From contig CAXBML010000015.1 in NCBI GenBank assembly GCA_963976875.1, positions 1-64,000 on the forward strand: a stretch of 64,000 nt of DNA. The letters run 5' to 3'. This DNA is from Berkiella_A sp963976875 (GTDB lineage Bacteria; Pseudomonadota; Gammaproteobacteria; Berkiellales; Berkiellaceae). Shown in pieces: positions 51,689-60,484 of the stretch (positions within the stretch are counted from its first letter, which is position 1; every line of letters begins with the position of its first letter). The notes under the pieces were generated by a model. That model saw nothing but the letters and a program-made list of their open reading frames with translations. It ran no database searches and had not been told where the DNA came from. The translations under genes and the position numbers were made by a program.

Positions 51689-52982
51689 GCTGGCCTCTGG
51701 TTAATAAGACTGGATTATTAGACAATTGTGCTGCGCTGACTTGCAAACCTAGGTTTTTTTTCACTTCATGGTGGGTTAATATTAATATAGCAACCAAACT
51801 ATAAAACAAATCAAAATAGGCTACCCCTAAAAATGTCCCACCTACGATATATCCTATTAAACTAACTTGTATCATGGCGGCGAGATCTTGCGCCCATTTT
51901 AGATCAGAGTGCTTTTTGGCCAATTTTTGCGTCTTTTTACTGGTTGTCCAAGTAAGTCCTATAATAGATAAAAATAAAAATAAGCCAACAAAACCTTGCT
52001 CACCTAAAGCTTCAAAGTAAATGCTATGCGCATCATGATAATCATCAGGGACAGGTGCATACCTTTGAAATAAACCTGGTCTAAACGTCTCAAACCCGCC
52101 CCCGACAAAAGGTCGATCTTTGGCTAAATTATAAGCAAAGTGCCATGCATTAATTCGCCCCATTGCTGAAGCATCTTCTTCGTAAGTTTGTATAGTGTTC
52201 ATGCGTTCAAACCAATGTGATGGCATAAAGTTAACCAAAACAGGAATAAACAAGATTAAGATGCCTGCCATTAATAATTTTTTTTGGCTTTTCATCATTA
52301 GAAATAAAATCATTGCGCTAGCTGCCAGTAATGCACCTCGTGATTGAGAACCCAAAATAGAAAAACCACATAAAAAACATGATGCAATTAAAAGCCATTT
52401 CAACCATTTATTATTCGTGTATTTGCTCAAATACACTAACATCGGGACGACCATAATCAAAGCCAAAGCCAATGTATTATTATCTTCGATTTGAGAGCCT
52501 TTTGGTCCCAGCACTAAAAAGCTACCACCATTTAAAATAGTAAAAATACCACCCTTAACGCCAAAATAAGCGACCGATAAAGTCAAAACTATCAGAAGTT
52601 GATTGATATATTTTTTTCCCTGCATAACAGACAGCGCCATAAAAATAAATAATTGGATTTTAAATACTTTACTCAACTGATTTCCCGCATCTTCCGGTAT
52701 TAAGGCAAAATAGGTCGTTACAAACATCCATAATACAAATAAAAATAGGGCAAAGACTAAGGGCGTTATTGGGATCATTTTCTTATCCCGGGAAAAGAGA
52801 AAACTGAGCAACGTCACTCCACCAATTAACACACCAAACTTAAAATGAAATGCAGGCCCCCAGCCTAAGCGATGAGGATTCATAAAACCTATCCAGTTCC
52901 ATAGTAATATACCCACTGGCGTTCTAAATAAAGCTAATGGTAAAAATGCAAATACAATGGCAAAAACAAAAATATCTCTCAT
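51675..52982 (-). CDS. O-antigen ligase/polymerase-like protein, exosortase A-associated type
   Basis: Polytopic membrane protein of 435 residues with ~10-12 helices. The N-terminus (FAFLPLALFRTPVGILLWNW followed by GFMNPHRLGWG) is the hallmark of the putative O-glycosylation ligase subfamily found with exosortase A/PEP-CTERM systems. The large periplasmic loop carries FVGGGFETFRPGLFQRYAP and DAHSIYFEALGEQGFVGL, the Wzy_C/O-antigen ligase region. It probably polymerises or transfers the glycan at the periplasmic face. It starts with an ATGA overlap to the preceding gene. Confidence 0.88.
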   Translation of the reverse strand: MRDIFVFAIVFAFLPLALFRTPVGILLWNWIGFMNPHRLGWGPAFHFKFGVLIGGVTLLSFLFSRDKKMIPITPLVFALFLFVLWMFVTTYFALIPEDAGNQLSKVFKIQLFIFMALSVMQGKKYINQLLIVLTLSVAYFGVKGGIFTILNGGSFLVLGPKGSQIEDNNTLALALIMVVPMLVYLSKYTNNKWLKWLLIASCFLCGFSILGSQSRGALLAASAMILFLMMKSQKKLLMAGILILFIPVLVNFMPSHWFERMNTIQTYEEDASAMGRINAWHFAYNLAKDRPFVGGGFETFRPGLFQRYAPVPDDYHDAHSIYFEALGEQGFVGLFLFLSIIGLTWTTSKKTQKLAKKHSDLKWAQDLAAMIQVSLIGYIVGGTFLGVAYFDLFYSLVAILILTHHEVKKNLGLQVSAAQLSNNPVLLTRGQHVTN

Positions 52983-53854
52983 ACGGCGACTTGCTTTAAC
53001 TTATAAAGTTGACTTATACTTTTTTGGGTGCGCTGGATTGAATCTTTACTATAACCAAATTGCTGCTTAATGTATAAAAATGCATATAAGTATAGCGGCA
53101 TATACTCAATAAATTCCTCTATACTACAATCTAAATAAGTCATATATGGCTTCGTGCATCTTTGAATAGTCGGATTAAGATATAGTTCTTCAACTAATTT
53201 ATCTATATCAAAATGAAAGAGTGAAATCAAAAAGGTCACTAAATCAAATCCTGGCAATTGAATGCGTCCATAATCTTCCCAATCAAATATAATGATTTGA
53301 TCGTCATGTACACCCAGATTATTTAATACAAAATCACCATGCTGTTCAGAAGAACCGTAAGTCATCAATTTTTGATATAAACTTTGTACATGATCTATAT
53401 GCTGAGGATAAATAAAAATTTGGGGGTTATACAAAAGCGACAAAATAAATGGTCTTTGTTCTGCCTCCTGAGTATTGTCTATAGGAATATTTTTTTCTAA
53501 ACTCAAAGAAAAATAGGCGGCTAAGCTTTCTTGTAAGTTTATATTGTTTAAAAATTTTTGAGCACTCAAAGGCTCATGTGCAATAGCCTGGTTGATTATA
53601 TATCTTCGCCCTTCCAGCTCATGATAACCTAAAGGCTGGGCCATAAAAGAAAAATATTTCTTATATACTTTAGTCAGATGTTTATATTCCAAAGCGAGCA
53701 TGCTTTGGGTTTCCGCTTTGATATGAAAATATTTACCAGAGGATGTGTAAATCAACACGCCCCAATTGCCCAGCAATCTGCCAGATATATAACAAGCATC
53801 ATTCCTACTGATATAATTATACTTTAATAACAATGATTGTAGCTGTGCTAACAC
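52979..53854 (-). CDS. APH/choline-kinase-like phosphotransferase
   Basis: Protein of 291 residues with the catalytic segment of the aminoglycoside phosphotransferase/choline kinase fold: HGDFVLNNLGVHDDQIIIFD followed by WEDYGR (~175-200), i.e. HGDxxxxN then DWE. The N-terminal nucleotide lobe is weakly conserved. It probably phosphorylates a sugar or small alcohol used by the locus, or is a maturation factor; substrate unknown. It overlaps its neighbours by four and seven bases. Confidence 0.75.
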   Translation of the reverse strand: MLAQLQSLLLKYNYISRNDACYISGRLLGNWGVLIYTSSGKYFHIKAETQSMLALEYKHLTKVYKKYFSFMAQPLGYHELEGRRYIINQAIAHEPLSAQKFLNNINLQESLAAYFSLSLEKNIPIDNTQEAEQRPFILSLLYNPQIFIYPQHIDHVQSLYQKLMTYGSSEQHGDFVLNNLGVHDDQIIIFDWEDYGRIQLPGFDLVTFLISLFHFDIDKLVEELYLNPTIQRCTKPYMTYLDCSIEEFIEYMPLYLYAFLYIKQQFGYSKDSIQRTQKSISQLYKLKQVAV

Positions 53855-54396
53855 TTTTGAACACCGAACACAAAGGATTGCTCTAATAAATAAAAGGTAT
53901 TGGTCTTAAACACAAAATGTTTGATCACACGCTTCATTGTGGATTGCGCCTGAGTAAATTGCCAATGATAATGCTGCTTAAAATATTGCTGGCTCAAAAA
54001 CTTTTGATGAGAAACAACCTGTATAACAAAATCAAACCCTGGCCGAATATAATATAGCCTATGGTTAGAGTGTTTTTTTAATCGGCAAAATTTCTGAAGC
54101 TTTATGACAGTCAATAGCCAACACATTCGGCGTACAATATTCTGGTTGTGTGCGCAAAAAATAATTTGGCCGTCACGAGATAATAAATTCAAACATTCAA
54201 TAACCAAAGATCTTTTGAAAGGATAAGATAATACAACCAAATCAAATTTTTGATTTTGAATAGCATCTATATCTTGCGCATTGACAACCATCGTATCATT
54301 TAAAATTTTCTGATTAAAAACTGAATATGATTGCTGAACATATAACTTGGTGCCGCAACTCAAAAAAGACAATAAGTCACCATCTCGCATTTTCAT
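53848..54396 (-). CDS. Small methyltransferase-like protein, degenerate
   Basis: Protein of 182 residues. The middle (FDLVVLSYPFKRSLVIECLN then LLSRDGQIIFCAHNQ) resembles the C-terminal half of the class I SAM methyltransferase fold, but the N-terminal GxGxG motif is not seen, so catalytic activity is doubtful. Basic C-terminal half. It overlaps the genes on both sides (four and seven bases) in the glycan operon. Confidence 0.6.
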   Translation of the reverse strand: MKMRDGDLLSFLSCGTKLYVQQSYSVFNQKILNDTMVVNAQDIDAIQNQKFDLVVLSYPFKRSLVIECLNLLSRDGQIIFCAHNQNIVRRMCWLLTVIKLQKFCRLKKHSNHRLYYIRPGFDFVIQVVSHQKFLSQQYFKQHYHWQFTQAQSTMKRVIKHFVFKTNTFYLLEQSFVFGVQKC

Positions 54397-55343
54397 GCAG
54401 TCGTCTCTATCTCAGTCTGTTTGTGCCTTTTAAACTGCCTGATTTTTGATAGTAATTTTTTACCTAATAAGGTTTTCATGATCATCATATAAATATTTTT
54501 ATTCCAAGGCTTATAGCATAACGCTCTCAACAGGTCTGGGCGCGCTTTTTTTACTTGTAATGTCCACAAGTAATTTTCCCCAAAAAATTTATAGGCCGTA
54601 TAATAAGCATCTCGAATAATTTTTTTGTGATACTTAAGGTCATGTTGATATAGTTGCTTGTTGATGGCAATAACGGCAAGTCTATTTTTACGCATTTTAT
54701 CCAAATTATGACTCATATTATTAGCATGTCGCCGATAGAAAACTAAAGGTTCGTCAATGCTTGCCAATTCAGATTGAGAGGCAAATCGAGTCCACAGCTC
54801 CCAGTTTTCGCAAGCGGATAATCTTTCATCAAAAAGACCTACCTTATCTAATATACTTTTACGAATCATTACGGAGGAAGCGACAATCGCGTTCCCTAAA
54901 ATGATTTGGTCCAAACATTGACCTGTCAAGTCATCTGAGACGCCAATTAATTCTTGCTGTTGCCCCGTTTCGTTGATATAAAATCCATTGGTATAACATA
55001 AACCAATTTTATTATTTTTATCCAATAATTGAACCTGCTTCATCAGCTTACTGGAGTGCCATAAATCATCACTATCAATAAAAGCAATATATTCTCCCTG
55101 AGCTATTTTTAAACCATCATTTTTTGCAGCCGTTTGACCCGCATTGTCTTTATGCAGTATTGAAATATTAGGTTTGCTTTGGGCATAATGCTCTAACATC
55201 TCAGCGGTATTATCTGTAGAACCATCGTTAATACAGTACAAATGAAAGTTAGTGAAATTTTGCTCATAAATACTTCTTAATGTTTTTTCTATGGTTTTCT
55301 CACAGTTATAACAAGGCATAATGATTGAAACTAACGCTGTCAT
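54393..55343 (-). CDS. Family 2 glycosyltransferase
   Basis: GT-A fold glycosyltransferase of 316 residues: VSIIMPCYNCEKTIEKTLRS at the N-terminus, INDGSTDNT (~38), the DxD-type IAFIDSDDLW (~88-97) and CENWELWTRFA near ~185. It uses a nucleotide sugar at the cytoplasmic face. The tail is basic. ATGA-type overlap with the flippase gene. Confidence 0.92.
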   Translation of the reverse strand: MTALVSIIMPCYNCEKTIEKTLRSIYEQNFTNFHLYCINDGSTDNTAEMLEHYAQSKPNISILHKDNAGQTAAKNDGLKIAQGEYIAFIDSDDLWHSSKLMKQVQLLDKNNKIGLCYTNGFYINETGQQQELIGVSDDLTGQCLDQIILGNAIVASSVMIRKSILDKVGLFDERLSACENWELWTRFASQSELASIDEPLVFYRRHANNMSHNLDKMRKNRLAVIAINKQLYQHDLKYHKKIIRDAYYTAYKFFGENYLWTLQVKKARPDLLRALCYKPWNKNIYMMIMKTLLGKKLLSKIRQFKRHKQTEIETTA

Positions 55344-56818
55344 ACTGAACCCTCACCTAATTTGTTACCCTTCAGTTTAAGACGCATTATACCCGCTATG
55401 ATGTGGGTATAAATAGGATGTTTTAAAATACACAAATGACAAATCCATAGCCCAAGGCCACAAAGTACTGATAATGAAATTGTTTGCCAATCTGACCAGT
55501 GATAATTTTTTGCAAGCCACAAAAAGATTAAGCTCATTCCCCCTAAGGAGAGACTCAACAATATGCTGGAACGTATATGTTGATACCATTGAGTAAGATT
55601 TAATGGTAAAACTTTTTTTAGACCACAATAAACATAAACCTGTGATATAAAATCTGCAACGACCAAACCAATCGCCGCATAAAATAAACCATAGAAACAC
55701 CCGACACAAATAGCAAATACTTTTAAGCCCGATATAACTAACTGTATACGCAAATTGAGTCCAGTATGTCCCATAGCAACCAGTAAAGGATTCCTAAAAG
55801 CAAAGCTAGCTTCAAAAACAGCAGCAAGACTAAGCACCTTGACTAATTGTATAGAAGCAATCCATTGAGAGCCATATAATAGCAAGACAATAGGCTCTGC
55901 TAATATCATTAAACAGATAAAAAATGGCCAAGCAAATGCGGTATATATCTCTATTGCTTTTAAATAATCCGGCAGGATATCACCATCCTCCCTATTTTTC
56001 ATTGAGAAATATGGGAGGATAACGGGCCAAACACTTGCGGAAACAAATATTTTAAATAAACTCACGCACCCTTGTGCACGACTAAATATCCCCACTGATT
56101 CCATATTCAGTAACTTTCCGATAAATAAATCTGGCGCGCCTTCTGCAGTATTTTCCGCAATATTAGCGGATGTAATGTTAATACCAAATTTGAAAACATC
56201 CTTCATGCCTGATAGGCTCGGCCAATACCAATAACGTCTGCCACATGCGACTATGCAACCCAAAATAGTCGCAACTACACCAGCAAGCTGCCCCCAAACT
56301 AAGGACATAAAACTATAACCCATATAACAAAGCGTTAAAGTTACAATAAATAAGCTGGTATAAGAAAATACATTGATTTTGGCTAAAGTTTTGAAATGCA
56401 TATCACGTCGCAATAAAGCAATACGCACAGAGCCAAATGGCGCTAGAAGAAAAATGATAGTTAAAACCGTGAGTGCATCATTTAAACGAGGCTCATCATA
56501 AAACTGTGCAAACTGACTTTTACAAACAAATAAAATCAACCATAAAGACCATGCGATAAAAAACATTGTGGCAAAAGCCGCTCGTATTTTTTGCTCATTT
56601 AATTCTTTTTGTTGAATCAAATATTGCGCAACACCAAAATCTCTTAATACATGGCCTATACTTATTAACACAAAGGCAACAGAGTAAATGCCGATCTCTT
56701 CAGGCGATAGCAACCTGGCAACAATAATTGTAGATATAAACCTTAGAATATAACCAATATATTTGTCTAAAAATGAATAGGTTAAAGAAGATTTTAATTT
56801 GACTGCTAAATCACTCAA
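55340..56818 (-). CDS. Oligosaccharide flippase (Wzx/MATE-like)
   Basis: Membrane protein of 492 residues with about 12-14 helices. The N-terminal FLDKYIGYILRFISTIIVAR plus LLSPEEIGIYSVAFVLISI is typical of polysaccharide-biosynthesis flippases of the MVF superfamily. It moves undecaprenyl-linked repeat units across the inner membrane for the O-antigen-polymerase-like partner at 51675. It is 12 bases after the PaaK-like gene. Confidence 0.9.
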   Translation of the reverse strand: MSDLAVKLKSSLTYSFLDKYIGYILRFISTIIVARLLSPEEIGIYSVAFVLISIGHVLRDFGVAQYLIQQKELNEQKIRAAFATMFFIAWSLWLILFVCKSQFAQFYDEPRLNDALTVLTIIFLLAPFGSVRIALLRRDMHFKTLAKINVFSYTSLFIVTLTLCYMGYSFMSLVWGQLAGVVATILGCIVACGRRYWYWPSLSGMKDVFKFGINITSANIAENTAEGAPDLFIGKLLNMESVGIFSRAQGCVSLFKIFVSASVWPVILPYFSMKNREDGDILPDYLKAIEIYTAFAWPFFICLMILAEPIVLLLYGSQWIASIQLVKVLSLAAVFEASFAFRNPLLVAMGHTGLNLRIQLVISGLKVFAICVGCFYGLFYAAIGLVVADFISQVYVYCGLKKVLPLNLTQWYQHIRSSILLSLSLGGMSLIFLWLAKNYHWSDWQTISLSVLCGLGLWICHLCILKHPIYTHIIAGIMRLKLKGNKLGEGSV

Positions 56819-56830
56819 ACGAACTTTCCC

Positions 56831-58180
56831 TTATTGTGAAACTTCACTGATAACAAATTTGAATTTTCCTGACATCTCGGGTTGAATATTTTTAACATAG
56901 ATAATATCTAATTGTGTATTGGGTCCTAATAGCTCTCTGAACGCTGATTGTAAATTTTGTGTTTCATCTGGCTTCAATTCATGACCTTGCACCTTTAATA
57001 AAGCATGCTCTTTACTTTTTTGTATAAATTGAAACCTTTCTATTCCTTGACAGCTTGTAATCGGCCTAACTATCTCTGCTCGATGTACGACTGCACCATT
57101 GTGGGTGTAAATCAAATCACTGCTTCGACCAATAAGGTTTTTTAGAATCGGTAAACCTCTTTTGCAAGCGCAAGGCGTCATGTCGATAGAGCCAATATCA
57201 CCTGTTCGATATCGAATGAAAGGGAAACCATAGCTACGAAGATGTGTAACCACAATTTCTCCTGATTCTCCAGGCTTAACTGCCTGACCTTGCTCATCAA
57301 GAATTTCTACGACAATATCCTCAGCTGTAATATGCATATTCCCCTTTGGACATTGGTGTGCAATGAAGCCAGCATCTCGACCACCATACCCATTGGCCAC
57401 AGGGCACCCAAAAGTTGACTCAATTATATCCTTTTGATTTTCATCTAAGACTTCAGAGGTAACAAAAGCAACTTTGATCCCTAAATCATCACATACTTGA
57501 TCTGTTTGTTTGGCGTAGGCTGCTACGTAACACAATATAGATGGATATCCAAAAATCATTTTGGGTTTAAATGTTTTTATTTTTTTTATAATTTTATTTA
57601 TTTTGTTGTTATCTAAATCTTTGGCAGGGACTAAGTCAGTACGAAATATATAGTCTCGAATCTTTCGAATATAACTTTGCTTCCCGCATTCTATCCCCGA
57701 GCCCCAAATAACTAATTCTCTATCGCCAATGTCAACACCCCACCACTGCGTTGCTCGCCATTTTGCTGCGACATCGTGTGCAACCCGTGTTTTACTCACA
57801 TAAAATTGCAATGGTTCACCAGAAGAACCCCCGGTTTGGTATTGTCTTAATTTGCCGGCGTGACTATATTTTATAATGCCCCGGTTTCTTTTTATAATAT
57901 CTTTGGTTAACAATGGAAACTGAGCAATATCATTGATAGACCGCACGCCATCGGGATTTATCTTATATTCGTTAAATAAAGCACGGTAAAAAGGGGAATG
58001 TTTATAAGCATCCTGTAGTAGTTTAGTCAAATCACTATTTTGTCTGCTTTGAATAGTTAAAGCCGACTCCCATTGTGACTTTTCTAAATATTTTTTCCAT
58101 CGAAGCGTACGATGTTGCTTAAGCATTTCATGCATAGGGAAAATTAATCGACTCACCACTTTTGTATATATTTCACCCAT
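56831..58180 (-). CDS. PaaK/CapK-like adenylate-forming enzyme
   Basis: Protein of 449 residues of the phenylacetate-CoA ligase superfamily. Nucleotide-binding loop YQTGGSSGEPLQFY (~113-126), adenylate-site YGGRDAGFIAHQC (~268-280), and FPFIRYRTGDIGSID (~325-339). In polysaccharide clusters such CapK-like proteins are thought to activate an acyl group for decoration of the glycan; actual phenylacetate use is unlikely here. It overlaps the GT4 gene by eight bases. Confidence 0.88.
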   Translation of the reverse strand: MGEIYTKVVSRLIFPMHEMLKQHRTLRWKKYLEKSQWESALTIQSRQNSDLTKLLQDAYKHSPFYRALFNEYKINPDGVRSINDIAQFPLLTKDIIKRNRGIIKYSHAGKLRQYQTGGSSGEPLQFYVSKTRVAHDVAAKWRATQWWGVDIGDRELVIWGSGIECGKQSYIRKIRDYIFRTDLVPAKDLDNNKINKIIKKIKTFKPKMIFGYPSILCYVAAYAKQTDQVCDDLGIKVAFVTSEVLDENQKDIIESTFGCPVANGYGGRDAGFIAHQCPKGNMHITAEDIVVEILDEQGQAVKPGESGEIVVTHLRSYGFPFIRYRTGDIGSIDMTPCACKRGLPILKNLIGRSSDLIYTHNGAVVHRAEIVRPITSCQGIERFQFIQKSKEHALLKVQGHELKPDETQNLQSAFRELLGPNTQLDIIYVKNIQPEMSGKFKFVISEVSQ

Positions 58181-59282
58181 GTGAAGTCTCCCGATTGCAA
58201 CCTAGAGCATAATATTGTTTCCATTGTGGTCCGATATTAGCCCAGGTATATTGTTTTGCGCTCTTTAAACCATTTTCACTTAAACGCGCTCTAAGAACAG
58301 AGTCTTGTATCACTTGCATGAGCGCGATTTTAATCGCTTTAGCATTTTGAGGCTCGACTAATATCGCCGTTTTCATGTGTTCAACCATATAAGGGATACC
58401 ACCAACGCGCGTTGAGATAATAGGCACCCCATATGACAATGCTTCTAATAAAGCATTAGGCATATTATCAACCGTACTGGCATTAATCATAATATCGGCA
58501 TTGTGGTAGAGTGCTTGCATTTGCGTTCTATTCAAACGACCACAAAAAACAATCTTATCCGATAAGCCCAAATTTTTTGCTTGGGCTTCCAACATTTTCA
58601 AACAGGGACCACTACCCGCAATCTTCAGAATAAAATTAGAGTAATCTTCTTGAAGTAATTTCATCGCATCAATAATGGTATGGATCCCATAAATCTCTTC
58701 TAAATTACGGGTGACAACGAAAATGAAAGGTTCCCCTTGCAAATTGGATTTATTTTTTTGGATTATGGGGGACTGAGCGATGATGTTGGGGACGACATCG
58801 GCTTTAAAATTATATTTTTCAAATATTTGTTGTAGGTATACTGAAGGTACTATAATTGTATCGGCTCGCCTCAAAACAGGGAAAATAAATTTAGCTTGTC
58901 GCTTGAAAAATTTATCGGCACCACCACCTCTATAGTTAATGATTACCTTACATTTTCTCAATTGACCAATGATTATTGCTGGAGCAGAGAATAGATGCCA
59001 TGACCACCCCGAGTTGGCTAAAATATGGAGGACAGGACGAGTCTTTGTTGCTTGCCATAAATACTTAATGTAAACACATAAACGTAAAAAGGCTCTCAGA
59101 CCTCTGCAATGATTTAAAAACTTGGGCTTAAGAGGGAAATTAACCGCGAGGTAGTCCACCTCAATATCGTCAGATTGCAATAATTTTTTTAATAATTGTC
59201 CTTGCAATGCCATTCCGCCATTAGGTGGTGCCACTGGACCGATAATGCATACTTTTACTGGTATTTTACTCATTTCAAGCAA
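58173..59282 (-). CDS. Family 4 glycosyltransferase
   Basis: GT-B fold glycosyltransferase of 369 residues. The N-terminal VCIIGPVAPPNGGMALQGQLL and the C-terminal donor-site region (VSTRVGGIPYMVEHMKTAIL-like, with EALSYGVPI) identify GT4. It adds a sugar in building the repeat unit. It overlaps both flanking genes by eight and 13 bases. Confidence 0.92.
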   Translation of the reverse strand: MLEMSKIPVKVCIIGPVAPPNGGMALQGQLLKKLLQSDDIEVDYLAVNFPLKPKFLNHCRGLRAFLRLCVYIKYLWQATKTRPVLHILANSGWSWHLFSAPAIIIGQLRKCKVIINYRGGGADKFFKRQAKFIFPVLRRADTIIVPSVYLQQIFEKYNFKADVVPNIIAQSPIIQKNKSNLQGEPFIFVVTRNLEEIYGIHTIIDAMKLLQEDYSNFILKIAGSGPCLKMLEAQAKNLGLSDKIVFCGRLNRTQMQALYHNADIMINASTVDNMPNALLEALSYGVPIISTRVGGIPYMVEHMKTAILVEPQNAKAIKIALMQVIQDSVLRARLSENGLKSAKQYTWANIGPQWKQYYALGCNRETSHG

Positions 59283-60484
59283 TCACTATACACGGCTTGA
59301 TACTTTGCAACACTATTTGGCCAGTTTCTTTCAGACTCTACATAGCGCCGCCCTTTTTCAATTAAGTTCTCCCGCGTCTCTTTATTTTGACTGGTTAATA
59401 TTTTTAGAGTTAAATCATCAATACTTTCTGCTTCAAATAATAAACCATTGGATCCATTTTCAATCAGCTCCTTATGGCCCCCCACATCAGAGGCAATCAC
59501 ACACTTCCCCATAGCCATGGCTTCTAAAGGTTTTAATGGTGTCACCAGGTCAGTCAATCTTAACTTTTTTCTTGGGTAAACTAAAACATTTAACAATTGA
59601 TAAAATTTTTGAACCTGCTCATGAGGCACCCGTCCGGTGAATATAATATCTTCACGACAAATTGAATTTTCTTTTAGTGCTTTCCAAAATTGAAACTGCG
59701 GACCACCCCCCACAATAAGCAGCTTGGCATTAGGAATATTTTTTTTGACTTCCGGAAATGCTTTGATTAATGTATCTAAGCCCTCATAAGAATATAAAGA
59801 GCCGATAAATCCAATAATAAACTTATTCTTGAGATCATATTTTTCGAGTATAGATTCATCTTGCGCCATACCCAGAGCAATATGTGAAAACTGACTTAAA
59901 TCGACTGCATTTGGAATAACTGTAATTTTTTCTGCTGGAATACCACGACTAATCAAATCCAACTTCAATCCCTCGCATATTGTTGTCACACTTGTCGCAG
60001 CTAAGCTGATTTTAGTTTCTAATGCCTTAATCAACTTATAGCGCAAACTATCATGTTGATGTGTACCATGATCGACTGCTGCATCTTCCCAAAATGCTCT
60101 TATTTCATACACTAAAGGAATGCTGAATTTTTTAGCAACGGGTAACGCAGCCCATGCGGTCAGTAACGGTGAGTGGGAATGAATAATATCGGGTTGCCAT
60201 TTTTTTAACACCTCTTTCAGTCGTTGGCGTAAGGTATAGACCGTATAGTATTGGTTCAAAAGCGGGACCGATTTTAAAATGTTTTTTTTATCCTCAACTC
60301 TATAAAAAGTAATATCATCAATGACTTCTTGTTCAGATGAAGAACGACCGTGACGCTCGCTTGTCAAAGCTTTGACCTGATACCCCATTTTCATTTGATG
60401 GAGCATAATCGCCCGACTCCGAAATGTATAACCGCTTTGTAAGGGGATAGAGTGATCAAAGAGATGCAATACTTTGAGTGACAT
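59270..60484 (-). CDS. Family 4 glycosyltransferase, exosortase A-associated (Stp3-like)
   Basis: GT4 enzyme of 404 residues. The opening MSLKVLHLFDHSIPLQSGYT, then FRSRAIMLHQ, is the signature of the glycosyltransferase subfamily found in PEP-CTERM/exosortase A loci. The donor-site motif is PLKPLEAMAMGKCVIASDVG near ~315-334. It overlaps the amidotransferase gene by 29 bases, which supports the chosen start. Confidence 0.92.
   Translation of the reverse strand: MSLKVLHLFDHSIPLQSGYTFRSRAIMLHQMKMGYQVKALTSERHGRSSSEQEVIDDITFYRVEDKKNILKSVPLLNQYYTVYTLRQRLKEVLKKWQPDIIHSHSPLLTAWAALPVAKKFSIPLVYEIRAFWEDAAVDHGTHQHDSLRYKLIKALETKISLAATSVTTICEGLKLDLISRGIPAEKITVIPNAVDLSQFSHIALGMAQDESILEKYDLKNKFIIGFIGSLYSYEGLDTLIKAFPEVKKNIPNAKLLIVGGGPQFQFWKALKENSICREDIIFTGRVPHEQVQKFYQLLNVLVYPRKKLRLTDLVTPLKPLEAMAMGKCVIASDVGGHKELIENGSNGLLFEAESIDDLTLKILTSQNKETRENLIEKGRRYVESERNWPNSVAKYQAVYSDCLK

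Noticed and set aside
55377..55709. 110-residue minus-strand ORF within the flippase gene
   Set aside because: A frame-shifted shadow of the flippase, with no ribosome binding site.
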